Below are positions 22,709 to 34,102 of a stretch of 64,000 nt of DNA, in pieces. The notes below the pieces were generated by a model. The model did no database searches, was not told the origin of the DNA, and saw only the letters and a program-made list of their open reading frames with translations. The stretch is from the NCBI GenBank assembly GCA_951230915.1, contig OX579639.1, positions 372,001 to 436,000 on the forward strand, read 5' to 3'. This stretch comes from Antitrichia curtipendula. Its lineage: Eukaryota; Streptophyta; Bryopsida; Hypnales; Leucodontaceae. A program made the position numbers and the translations under genes. Position 1 is the first letter of the stretch; every line of letters begins with the position of its first letter.

Positions 22709-24550
22709 TAAATAAAATGAACTATCATAATTTTTTTTATTGTGGGGTGAATTATGTTTATCAAGTGGATCGAGTTGAAAAAGATCTACGATCAATTTTA
22801 AGGTCTTCAAACATTTCATACAATAATGAGAGACGTAAAACTTATAATTCTAAAATTTTGAACATATCAATTTCAAACGCGGTCTATACAACAATTGTAT
22901 AATTGTAGATTCAACTCCAAAGGACTATTCAAGTTAATGTGAGTTGAACTACTTTACTTTGAAATTCATGTCTGATAACCGTCCCCACATTCATGTAATT
23001 TATACTTGTCTTATTTTATGTCTAAAAAAATGTTCTCTGGTAAGAGAATAGAGAGTACTTCAATTCTCATTGAGTTGATTAAACAAATTAGATAACGCAT
23101 ATTCAACATCAATATGGAGTCTGTTTAAGTGTTCAACTCACATGGAGTTGAAAATATGGATCTCAATTATGGATTATGGATGCAAACTACAACAATGTCA
23201 GTGTTGTTGAATTCACACCAACTAGATGATTAGACATTCCCATGTGAGTCATTCTATCGAGGTTTATAAAAGTTCAACTCAAATCAAGTTAAACAAAGAA
23301 CATTTCATTTGTAATCCCCAAAGTTATTATAGTTCAACTTGCATTGACTTCAACAAAGAACATTTTCTTCTAAATGGTTTATTTCAAGATGGTATTGTTT
23401 AACTTGCATCGACTCAAAGTCAAAAGAGGCCTCATTATCAAAAAAATGATTTCAATTCACTTTTCAATTCTCTTTTGTAAATCTTGGTATTTGTTATAGA
23501 GCTCTTCCAATTCCACTTTGGAAGCAAACCACACTCAAGAAAACAACATTACAATTGATAGAGGAACACCCATCATGCAAATTTAAGCATGCATTGTCTA
23601 CTACAATCACTAGATTCATCCTCAGTATCCTAGAAAACAATGATACTACAAACATCAACAAACATCAACACTGACAACAATGCAATCTAATGGTTCAATA
23701 AACAATTCATGAGAACTTATCAAGTATTTCACGTTGCAAAGGGGATTATGTTACTGTCAAACACACATCTCCTATTACTACAAAAAAAAGAATTGCAAAG
23801 CATGATTGCATGAATGACATTATGCCAAGGATATAAACATAATACAAGAGAGAACAGAACATCAACTATAAACAACAAGAATATAAGTGACAAGTGATCA
23901 CCAAGAAAATGGATAGGGGAATGCTTCATTCAAGAGGAGACCTGGCAACGCGCGCAGACAGAAAAACCTAGGTAGGACTTTCAAACAGGTAGAGCCAGAA
24001 GTTATGGGGCTTTCTTTGGAAGGAATCTCTTTTTTCTCAAAAATGTCCACCTTTTGTATTTGTGTCAAGGAAATTTTGGGCATTGAAAAGTAGTTATAGT
24101 CTTCTTTTGGGTTTGTACAATATGTGGTTGGAATTTTTCCAAAGTTACAAGATCTATCAAATATTTTAAATTTATTTTTTTATTTTTTTAAATTAAAATT
24201 TTTAAGAACCTTGATTGTTTGCCAAGTTTTATAAAAGACACCACTTTTCAAAAAATACTTGGCTACTTCTTTATAATGATTAAAAATAAGTCTGAAAATA
24301 ATGATCAACAACATGTGAAGGTTGTTTTTAGTTGGATGCGCCTTTTGTGTAGTCCACTAGACATCTTCCAAAGATTCAAAGTTCAAAGTTTTCAAATGCA
24401 TTTTACTAGGTATATCTTTTTTTTCCCTTTTTTGTAATTAATCAGGGGCTTAGGGTGTTTAGGAGACCTGGGTAGGTGGGAGGGGCATCCCTATGCAAGG
24501 CTTTTTCTACAAATTTCTAAGCCATAAATTTTACATGACTAATAATTTTC
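22709..24550. other. AT-rich stretch with scattered TTCAAC/GTTGAA palindromes
   Basis: From 22,740 to 23,470 the words TTCAACT and AGTTGAA recur every 30-100 bp. The clearest palindrome is TTCAACTC (23132-23139), spacer ACATG, GAGTTGAA (23145-23152). The same motif family is dense at 35.2-39.9 kb. From 23,500 to 24,550 I see no structure. Confidence 0.5.
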
Positions 24551-25650
24551 AAACAATGATTGATAAGAAAGGCACCTTCCAGGTTTAAGCCCATTAGATC
24601 AACCTAGCCCTAAAATTTATAAGGAAATCATAAAATAAATATGACTATTGATTTTCAAAGTTTAACTAATAAAATAGGTACTACCAAATAAAACCCCATC
24701 AAATCATCACTTTTAAAAAAATAAAAAATAAAAATCCATAAATAAATAATCTCTAAACTTTTGTTGATAAATTACACTTCTTGATCGACAAGCATTCCCA
24801 AAAAATTATAGACATAATAGTATAAATAATTTTCAAATTGTAATTGAACATATAGGTACTATCCAAGTTAAACCTATAGGTCAATAGAGCCATAAGATAA
24901 ATAAAAAATCATAGAGAATCTATGACTACAGATATATCCAATTGATAAAATGGTTATTTTCACAAGTTAAACCACCAGATCAATAAGGCTCTAATAATAC
25001 AAAAAAAATCATAGTAATAACAAAATTAATAATTTCCAAATTATACTTGGTAAATTAAGCACTACCTAAGTACAACCAAAGCTTATCTAAAGAAATCTTA
25101 GATAAAACAAAACTAATGATTTCTAGAGTTTATGATAAGATAGATACTATCAACTATCAAATCAATAAGGCCCTTTACAATTTCCAAGAATTCACATACT
25201 AATAAATTTCTCTATCTTTATTGGTCATGAAGGAAATTTTTCTCAAGTTAGACAAACCAATCAATAAGGTTCTAAAAATACTCAAGAAAATCATATACAT
25301 CATAGTACAAATAACTTCCATATGAGAGTTGATAAGATAGGTACTACCAAAGTGAAGCCATCAAATCAATTGAGCCAACAATTTTAATCAAAAAAATCAT
25401 AGGTAAAACATGACTAATGAATCCCAAATTGAATTTGATAAGATAGGTATTCTCAAAGTCAAGCTACCAAATCACCTAGGCTCTTAAAACCTCAAATAAA
25501 ATAAAATAAAATATAGATTGCAAAGTTTCATCTAAATTAATAATATTGGTACTTCCATAAGTAAAACCAAATCCATAAGGTATTTAGAAATTTATTCAAG
25601 GAAATTATAGATCCAACAATATTAATAACTTCCAATAAAATTAGCATATC
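24550..25650. repeat. Degenerate ~100-bp tandem satellite
   Basis: About ten diverged units follow one another. They are recognised by a recurrent GATAAGATAGGTACTACC word followed by AAACCA-TCAAATCAATAAGG and AAATCATAG...AACATGACTAA. Unit starts are visible near 24,558, 24,664, 24,850, 24,946, 25,040, 25,132, 25,327, 25,437 and 25,540. The spacing is roughly 95-110 bp or a multiple. Base composition is strongly AT. Confidence 0.6.
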
Positions 25651-26859
25651 CTAGATAACATCCAATAAAATATTATATAGAGCCAACACATCCTCCACAA
25701 TACTTCATAGAAGTAGTTCTTACTAAATCAAATAAGGATTATAACAAGATCCTTACAAAGAAGAAATTCCAAAAAGTCAAGTAGCTTAGAGCTTAACCCC
25801 TAAAGGTTTTTGACTATGTTTTCATCAAAAACGTTCCAAAACTGCCATTCCTAATACAAGTATCAAATTTTAGAAAAAAAACATTTTTGAACACATGTAA
25901 CCATAGGATCTTGTAGTAAACTTGTTTGAGAAGATGTGGAAAATATTTCAGAATTTTCCATTGTGAGGATTGCATGATATTAGTGTTTGAATTGAGAAAA
26001 ATCCTTTTCTTGTCCCTGCGAAAATCCGGGCAGCTGCACTTCACAAGGTCACATTTATATGAAAAACTGTCCAAAACGGTGGTTACTCTTTGGATTCATT
26101 TTTGAAGTCAAGCTCGCTATATGCTTGAAAAATTTCAGATCATTTGAATTTGTACAACACATAGGAAAAAAATAGTAAGTACAAAGAAATAGAAAATGAT
26201 TCAAAACACTAAATTGTTAAGAATTTAATCATAGAATTACATAATGCCAATCCCAATGGTTATAATGTTGTAAAGACCTATCTACACCCAATGTTTTTTG
26301 TTTTTTTCAAAAATATTGAAAATTGAGTAAAATAAAGGACTTCAAAGTTTATTTTAGAGTAGAGATTCCATAACTACCCTCAAACTAAGAATCCTCATAA
26401 CTTTTGACTCATAGATTGTGGGCGCAAGATTACCCACCCTTGGTAATCGGGCGAACACCGACCAGGTTCTATGCCTTTATCCACCTTTTAAATATATGGG
26501 GGTGTTGTGAGCGTGGTCCACTGTGCCTTCCAAGCAATGGATCATTTTTGTGCTAACGTTTTCTGAGTGTTGTGGATGGCAACAAATACTACTAGAATTG
26601 CATGGGTAACTAACAAGCTGACTGTGATGAGCAAAGGTGATTGGTGATACCTAACTCCCTAACTGTCTATCCTATGTATAGGGTTGGTTGGGTAATTAGC
26701 GTCATTTCTAACGTCCCTAATTACGTGAGCGGGGAACCCTTACGTTCCTTTCATGAGTGTTGAAGACGATTTTTGGAGGTTTGACACTTCTCTCGGAAGT
26801 TTCAACCCTACGGCTAACCCTAAGCTTAATTTCTCCCCCTAATTCCTATCTTCTAAATA

Positions 26860-27100
26860 TAACTCTAGATTTTTATTCCTAATTTAACTCCAAATTTTTA
26901 CTCCTAAGATTTAACTCTAAATTTTTACTCCTAAAGTTAACTCTGGATTTTTACTCCTAAATTTAACTCCAAATTTTTACTCCTAAAGTTAACTCTGGAT
27001 TTTTACTCCTAAATTTTACTCCTAAAGTTAACTCTGGATTTTTACTCCTAAATTTAACTCCAAATTTTTACTCCTAATATTTGACTCTAGATCTCTAACT
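26860..27100. repeat. ~27-bp tandem repeat inside solo LTR
   Basis: About nine units carry the words TTTTTACTCCTAA and TTAACTC. Two sub-variants alternate, containing TCTGGA or TCCAAA. The array recurs in the other two LTR copies (43,315 and 46,375) in inverted orientation. Confidence 0.8.
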
Positions 27101-27944
27101 TCTATCTCTAATTTTTATCTTGACTTATCCTGGGTCACTATTCACTTGAACAAGCTAATTAAGGGAAAAAAATCAACGCTAATAAGGAGAAACACCAAGT
27201 TTTGATTCAAGGACTTACCTCGTCACTACTGGTGTCGGAAATGTGCTCGTCCGCATCCACGTGGCCATCTCCATATTCCATGGTGGTCCTTGGTTTGTGG
27301 GAGTTTTTTTCCAAGTTCACCGCTTATGTTTCGAAACTTTGGCTCCCGTGTGATCTAACCGTTTTCTTCCCCTTCTTCCTTCTTTCTCCCTCTTTTCCTT
27401 TCCGTTTCCTTCCTTTCTACACTGACACTATTTCACCTAAACTTTGATGGTGCCTTACAACTATAGATTCAAACCCCAAGGAGGTTTAATGCCTCCCCCC
27501 TACCTTCTTACGCGATTTATCTTTGTGTCATTCTAACCCACCTTCTAATGGTCACTATGAATTCTCACGATCTCCCCCCTAAGTCTTCCTAATCCCAAGC
27601 CTAGGTCACTATTTATCGTCTCTCTCCCTCTTCTCCTATTTCACCCCATCTCCCTCTAATCCTCACTCATTCTTGTGGGCTTCCAATTGGTGTAGGGCGA
27701 GAGGTGATATGGAAGGGTTGTATGCAGGGTTTTCTTCCAAGACAATTGAATGTGCAACTCTCCTTTCTTTCTCCTTTCCCCTATTCTCCTTTTCCCTATT
27801 CTCCCTTCCCCCTTTTCCTATTGGTATTTTGAGGTAGTGTGGATTCTTGTTTTCTTTTAGAATAACTATACCCTTATACTTAGATCTAGAACCCCATTTT
27901 CAAGAAAAAAACCAAAAAAAAATAGAGGCCTGGACTCCCGACTC

Positions 27945-28110
27945 CCTGGCTCCCAGCAGACAGCCCGACTCCCCAGCGAACAACCCCGACCCCCCAGCGA
28001 ACAGCTCCGATTCCCCAACGGACAGCCCGACCCCAATACCCGAACGGATGGACCCCGACTCCCCGGTACTCGGACGGACAGCCCAACTCCCCGATACCTA
28101 GCCGACAGTC
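27945..28110. repeat. C-rich array inside solo LTR
   Basis: Short diverged repeats of the type CCCGACTCCCC / AGCGAACAG lie here. The equivalent G-rich arrays in the other LTR copies (42,355 and 45,290) have different unit sequences and lengths, showing rapid turnover of this segment. Confidence 0.6.
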
Positions 28111-30602
28111 CCGACCTCCCAGTCCACGGCGGCCAGTTGGGGGGGTTGGGTCCTTTGTTCTGGCTTTTCTCTCCCTTGGGGGGCTTCGGCCAGCACTTTA
28201 CTGAAATTTTAGGAGAGCTGACTTGGGAGAAACCTGGCTAATAACTTGGGGGAAACCTGGCTAGTAACTTGGGGGAAAACTGGACTAATAACTTGGGGGG
28301 AAAAGATTTAGACTACTAAACTCGGACCCGTGATTTGGTAACCGCAACAGAAAGAAACCTGGCCTACCTATCTTGGGGGCTAAACTTTGGGCTTTCCCAA
28401 AAAGGTCTTGGAAACTAAATTTTGGAACTTAAATATACGGGGGTTCAAAGCTTCACCGTAGTTTGGTTTTGACACCAACTCTAAGACTTGCGAGGTCCCC
28501 GGGTTTAAAGCTCCGCCGTCCAAGGCCGGTTTTGACACACGCTCTAAGACTGGGGTAAGTTACAGGTTCAAAGCTTCGCCGTCCCAAGGGTGATGGGACC
28601 CGCTCACAAGCAACACGGAAAAGAAAGGTCAACTATGGTTAGACTCACATCCACGGAAACCATACAACGAGGTAAGAATAATCACAGCAATACTCACGAA
28701 CTAAAGGCCCCCCAAAGCGGCATCGCCAAGGTACGGTGGGGGGTGGCTTTAGGATTAATACAAGACGCAGGAACGACTTACAAGTGTAAAGAAAACCTGC
28801 TTGGCTTACAACAAGTACAAGGTAAGATAGGAAGATCCCAAAGGACCTTTGAAAGCTTGAAATAGAACGACTATGGGAGCAAAAAGTACTCCAAAAACAC
28901 CGTAGAGGTTTTTTGGCCTAAACGCCAAAAATTCCAAGATAACTTGGACCCACGGACCCAAAAACAAGTATTGGAGGTGTTCAAGAGAGAAAAATGGGGA
29001 CCTTAAATAGGTTTCCAAGGCCCCACCTCCCCCTCAAGAGCTCTAAAGTAACCTTATCAACTTGGATTTTCATCCTCATCTTCAAAGATTTTCATCCTAA
29101 TCCCTAAAAAACTACTTTTACCTATCTACGCTAAACCAACCTCCTAAATTTTGGAGATTTACTCCAATCGTCAAACAAATTGCGCCATTGTCTCCAGATC
29201 GCCGTGTTTAGTCCAAGACCGCCTTACCCCCTATACCGAGGACAAAAAACCATCGTAGGCTAATTTAGTTTTAAAAACTAAATCGTGGTAAAATTCTAGA
29301 TATTGGAGGTCTCCTATTTTGAGAAATGTAAATAGCTTAGGGTCTCCGGTAGATGTGAGGGAGTCGGAAAAGACTCTTGGTTGACTTCGTTCCGCCGTCG
29401 TATGGTCCCGGAATGCCGGTCAACGTGGCGGAGACCCCGCCACATGATTCATTCACGAGGAATCTTGCCGGTTCGGGTACTTGTTGCTATCGGAATGTCG
29501 CGAAACTTCACGGAGCGCATTATTAACATAAAACAAGCTAGTCTAATTTTTAGTGAGATTTTCTGGCAACCTGGGTAATTTCCATGAAATTCCCGTTGGA
29601 GGTTATCAGGGTTGACCACCCGCAAAAGGTTCTTCTGCAAGTTGGAAGATGACGGGGTTTTTTACAGGACCTCTCATGGGGTCACATGAAAGATGTGCAG
29701 ATGCGTTTCCGTACCTGGCACAATTGGTCAATGGAGATGAATTGGCCATCTCCTTGAGTTCATTGATGGTGCGGGAATCTTTTGCAGATAGAGGAATCTT
29801 GGCGAATCGATTTCGTCGTTGGACTCCTGGCATGGGATTTATCCTAGGACATCATCCTTGGGCTGTAGATTCCTCCACGGGCCCGGTCTTGCGTTAGTGG
29901 CTCCTGCACGCTAACAGTCGGGGTTTGGGGAATTTCTAAACCTAACTCTAGGACCCAACCTAGTGGCCTCGTTGTGGATCCTTCGGACCGACTTAGCCAT
30001 GAATTGCCACGTTCATGGTGGGATTTAGCCCTTTTGGGCCTATGTGACTTGAATCCTATAAATCCAATCGTTTCGTTCTTTCTACCTATTTTTGGACCCG
30101 GTTTGGTGGGATTCTAGGTCTAAATACAAATCTAGACCAAATACTATAATGGGTATGTTACAACTCTATATTGGTTCTACACTCTTTTTATGGATTTTTG
30201 TATATTTTTCTTAACTTTAAATTGCAAATTTCCAAAAAAATAATTCCACGAGTCCCAAGTGACAAATTAGAAGCTCACATAGATCAAAATGGAATGATTC
30301 AAAGCTTTTCGCGTATATAGAAATCCAAAGAACCAATTTCAAATTTTTATTTTTTTAAAAAGTAATTTGTAAAGAATTTTTTTTTGTTGCCCAGGCTGCC
30401 CGCCGAGCATTGAAAATCACTTATCATGCAATAACTTTTTACCCATATAATCAAAAGTTATGAAAATTGTTGGACCTTAAAGCTATTCTTTGTAAGAATG
30501 TTGTGTGAAAATTTCAAAGAAAATAAATAAAATCTCCGCTTGTAGTGAGCTGCCCAAAAAAGCTATGTTCTCAAAAAAACATGTTTAGGATTTAGGGGTT
30601 AA

Positions 30603-33134
30603 AACATTACTTAAGCCAATAACTAAAACTAGCACATAGCATGATTTAGTATCCTATAAAATATTTGTCATAGTCTTTGAAATAAGTTGTCAAGGTGAAT
30701 TTACTAAAGAGGCTGTGAACATCACTTGCACCTATACAATCCAACAAACACGTAATTAGTTAGAGTTGCATATGCAAGGTGTCTACAATTCGCAACAACT
30801 TGACATTGCAATCACAAAAGGAAAACCACCCATCAACTTAATATTTCACACAAGAAAGATGCCCAATAAAATATAGTCTAACAAATTTTGAGTATATAAA
30901 ACCTATAAAGACACCATCCTTTCTCACATAAGCAGTCACTTCTCCCAAAATCCTTATAACAATCAATTCACCAATCACAATGACAATGAAGGTGTAAGAG
31001 GCTTAAGTATGGTTACAATCATCTAAACCGTTATATTATTTTCATGCCTTGGAAACCAAATGAATTAAAAGAATTCATTTGGAATTAGGGAAGATAGCTT
31101 AGGGAACCAAGAAGAACACCTTGGGCTCCAAGAATCCCTAATTTTAGATCAAGGGAACATGCCTTGGATACCAAGAAAAGGGTCAAGTCAAACCCTCATG
31201 TTCTATAAGGCCCTCCAAAAATTATTTATGGGTCAAGATGTCCATTATGCATAGTCAAACAAGAACCATTTGCATATAGACTCCATTAATTTCCAAATCA
31301 TAGCCACCATCCATAGACATGGAATGGTATAGACATGTGATGACCCAACCATGCTACTTTTTGACTATTAATTATGTGGGACTAGTCATATTAATCTCTA
31401 AGACCCACATAACCATTTATGTGGGGAGAACTAATTTACATCCTATTGGTGTAGTTAAATTAGGACCACATATAAAAAATCAAATCAATCATAATCCATC
31501 GCTCCGATACAACATCAAGATTAGTTTAAAATATGAATATGGTATTCAATGATGAATAAATCACACAACTTGGTAATAATACTAAAAAATGGAAAGGAAA
31601 AGAAACAATTGGCCGTTTAATCTAAGAAGAGTGAAGATTTACAAAAGCACATAAAGGAGAGAGGGAGGGTCTTATCAAACTATTAATGGGGAGAAAACTA
31701 ACTGTATCCAAAGTCTTTCAAACTAAAAGGATCTAGTCTAGTAATTAGACAACTAAAACTATGGTAAGGGTATAAATAAAAAATCCAATCCCATCAAATC
31801 TCTAGCATTAGGTAGGTGTGCAATAGCTTGCATTTATTATTGCATATAGGCCAATAATTTGCATTAGGATGTTTACAAGGGTCAAACATCCTCCTTATAA
31901 ATAACAAAAGTATCTCCAAAGTAGAATTCATCAGCTTTAGCCTTTGGAAAACTATTTATCCCACAAACTATGACTGAGGGTTTAAAATTTAGGGTTTAAA
32001 GTTTAAATTTTTCAAAAGAGTATCTTTAAAATTATCCAAATGATGATTGTATCAAAACAAAAAAGATATAAGGGTGCTTCATTAGGTATTTTTGAAATTG
32101 ACTATTTCAAATTTGTTCTAAAAACAAATCAATAGTTTAAACAGGTCAACAATCAATTAAATTAATCAAAAAATTAAACTATTTTATAGTTGAAATCTAA
32201 TCATGTAAAATCTTTTATAATAGTTCTATGTTTGAGAAATATAGAGAATTAGGATACAAATTATCTTCTTAAAGTGCTATATTGTAAGAAAGACACTAGA
32301 TGTAGCCTTAGAACATGTGATTTATGTCCTTCTAAGTTTTTTATCAATGACATTTTTTCTCCAACTTATTGAAGGGTCGCATTGCAATTCTATGCATATA
32401 CAAATTTTAAGAGAAATTGACAACATCAAAGTAATTTTTAACTTTGAAATATTGGAAAAGGACTCTACACTAGTTCTAGCAAAGTAAGTGCAATGGTATC
32501 TTTTAGTGTGGTTTGACATACAAAAGCAATGCATGAATATTACAAATAAATTAACTTTAAATAAACATTCTTACTTCAAATAAACATTCTTACTTTGAAG
32601 ATAAAACTTTGTTTGTTTTGAAGACACTCTTTTATTTAATATATTAATAGTGGCCCAAATTATTTTTAGGTTAAAAAATATCTTTTAAAAGATTTATTTT
32701 TTGTACCTTGAACAACTTAAAATATCAATAATTCAAACTATAAACTTCCAAACTTTTGCACTCTATTCATTTGAAGTGGTTTTCTTAAAATTGTAAATTC
32801 AAACATTTTAAAGTAGATAAGGGGTCCAAAATTAGGACATATATGGTTCAAGGTGATGCACTAAAGTACTTCCTTGAAGTGCTTTATAAAAAGAAAAGTT
32901 GTTATGCATGCCATTGAAGACAACAATTGTAATTGAAATAATGCAATAGGGTAATACTATTCTAATTTCAAAGTATACCATTGTTTAAATGAATAGGGGA
33001 GAGCATAGCCAAATATTTATGTTGCCAAAGTTTTATATTTTAAAACATCTTTACAAAATTTAAACAAAATAATGGATTACAATCATTTTAAAGTTGCAAC
33101 TTCCTACAAGAGTATCTTTTTAAACACCAACCCA
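30603..33134. other. AT-rich stretch, no feature recognised
   Basis: I see no coding frame, terminal repeats or RNA gene between the split MITE and the mini element at 33135. Confidence 0.5.
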
Positions 33135-33190
33135 CACTACAAGAGAACATTGTCATTTTAAGTGAATTTGGACATTGTTTTCTTGTAGTG
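33135..33190. mobile_element. 56-bp CACTA-like mini-element or hairpin
   Basis: CACTACAAGAGAACA at the left is inverted as TGTTTTCTTGTAGTG at the right. The trinucleotide CCA flanks both ends (33132-33134, 33191-33193). Nearly the whole sequence folds into a hairpin of about 20 bp with a 16-nt loop. It is too small to be other than a deletion derivative. Confidence 0.7.
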
Positions 33191-33518
33191 CCATAATTAA
33201 AAATTATTGGAATGATATCCACATTTAATTGACCCTTATTAATAAAGAACATTTCATGCTCAATCATAGTGAAATTTCATTATATTTTTACATTATAACA
33301 TAGATTCTAGAAATTCCATAATTTCCATACATATCCTACATTTCTTAGTGAAGTTTAAAAATGATTACAAACAAAACTATGTAAAAATTTAAGTTTTGAC
33401 TTTAAAAATGCATTAGAGGATTACATTGTACTATAAGGCTTAAAATAGTACATTGTTGTACCAAGGAGATTGCTAGTTTTGGTAAAGGGGATACAATTTT
33501 TTTTAAAGAATGTCTTAA

Positions 33519-34098
33519 CCCTTAAATGACGAGAAAGACTTTCTTTGGTGCATGAATGACAAAAAATCTCTCTATATAAGATAGAAGTGCAACTATTCAT
33601 CCTCCAAATTTTATGCAGAAATGGAAGATCTTCTATAGTAGCTTCACTTCCAATGAGTGCTTTTGCAATTTTTAATTCAAACAATTCAAAAGTTGACAAA
33701 ACAAGTGCTTTTCACACTGAGCAGCTCATCATTTAAAGTTTAACCCATAAATGCCGTAGAGGACGTTTTTCAGCCTATGAATGACAAAAAACCTCTCATG
33801 TAGGATAGAGGTGCAACAATTTATCCTCCAAAATTTAAGTGAAAAGGAAATAACATCTATAATAGTTTGTCTTTCAATGAGTGCTTTTGCATTATTTTAA
33901 TCCAACAATTTACATGGTACCCGAACAATTGATTTCTACCACTATAAGAAACCTATGGTTCATATGATCTTCTATAATTTTTTGTGATAGATTTTAGATG
34001 TCGTCTAATAAAAAAAATTTGTGTCAAAAAAAATTATAAAGGGTCACATAAAACATGGGTTTCTTATAGTGCACGGTTATGAAATTGTCGTTGAAGGG
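33519..34098. mobile_element. TTAA (piggyBac-like) MITE with duplicated left part
   Basis: TTAA stands at 33515-33518 and 34099-34102. The left end is CCCTTAAATGAC and the right end (other strand) is CCCTTCAACGAC, related to the element at 21031. The left ~225 bp (33519-33743) are followed by a diverged direct copy beginning TTAA-CCCATAAATGCC at 33740, so there are two left ends and one right end. A CACTA-type MITE is inserted at 33940-34071. Confidence 0.8.
33940..34071. mobile_element. CACTA-type MITE, 132 bp, nested
   Basis: The left end CACTATAAGAAACC is inverted at the right as GGGTTTCTTATAGTG. The flanking trinucleotides are TAC and CAC, so the 3-bp duplication is imperfect. It sits inside the TTAA MITE and is therefore the younger insertion. 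Confidence 0.75.
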
Positions 34099-34102
34099 TT
34101 AA

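Larger units (their letters stand above)
26417..30279 (-). mobile_element. Solo LTR, 3.86 kb (minus orientation)
   Basis: On the plus strand it runs from TGTGGGCGCAAG (26417) to GCTCACA (30279), with the 5-bp duplication TAGAT on both sides (26412-26416, 30280-30284). There is no internal domain, so this is a solo LTR left by recombination. Orientation is set by the related LTR at 40293, where a purine tract precedes the TGTGAGCT end. The LTR contains a TATA-like box (29009-29002), an ACTCC-TAAA tandem array, a G/C-rich array, and three imperfect ~60-bp repeats with an AAGCTT-CGCCGT core near 28,440-28,590. LTRs of this length are unusual. Confidence 0.92.
25797..30598. mobile_element. TTAA (piggyBac-like) MITE split by a solo LTR
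   Basis: TTAA lies at 25793-25796 and 30599-30602. Both ends read inward as CCCCTAAA, and GGGCAGCT words recur in inverted orientation further in (about 26,027 and 30,550). The LTR at 26417-30279 sits inside. Removing it and one 5-bp duplication leaves about 934 bp. The left half aligns with two more family members at 54051 and 63721: CCCTAAAG end, then ACC-TA-GATCTTGT, then GATATTAG-ATT words in the same order. It has no coding capacity. Confidence 0.75.
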
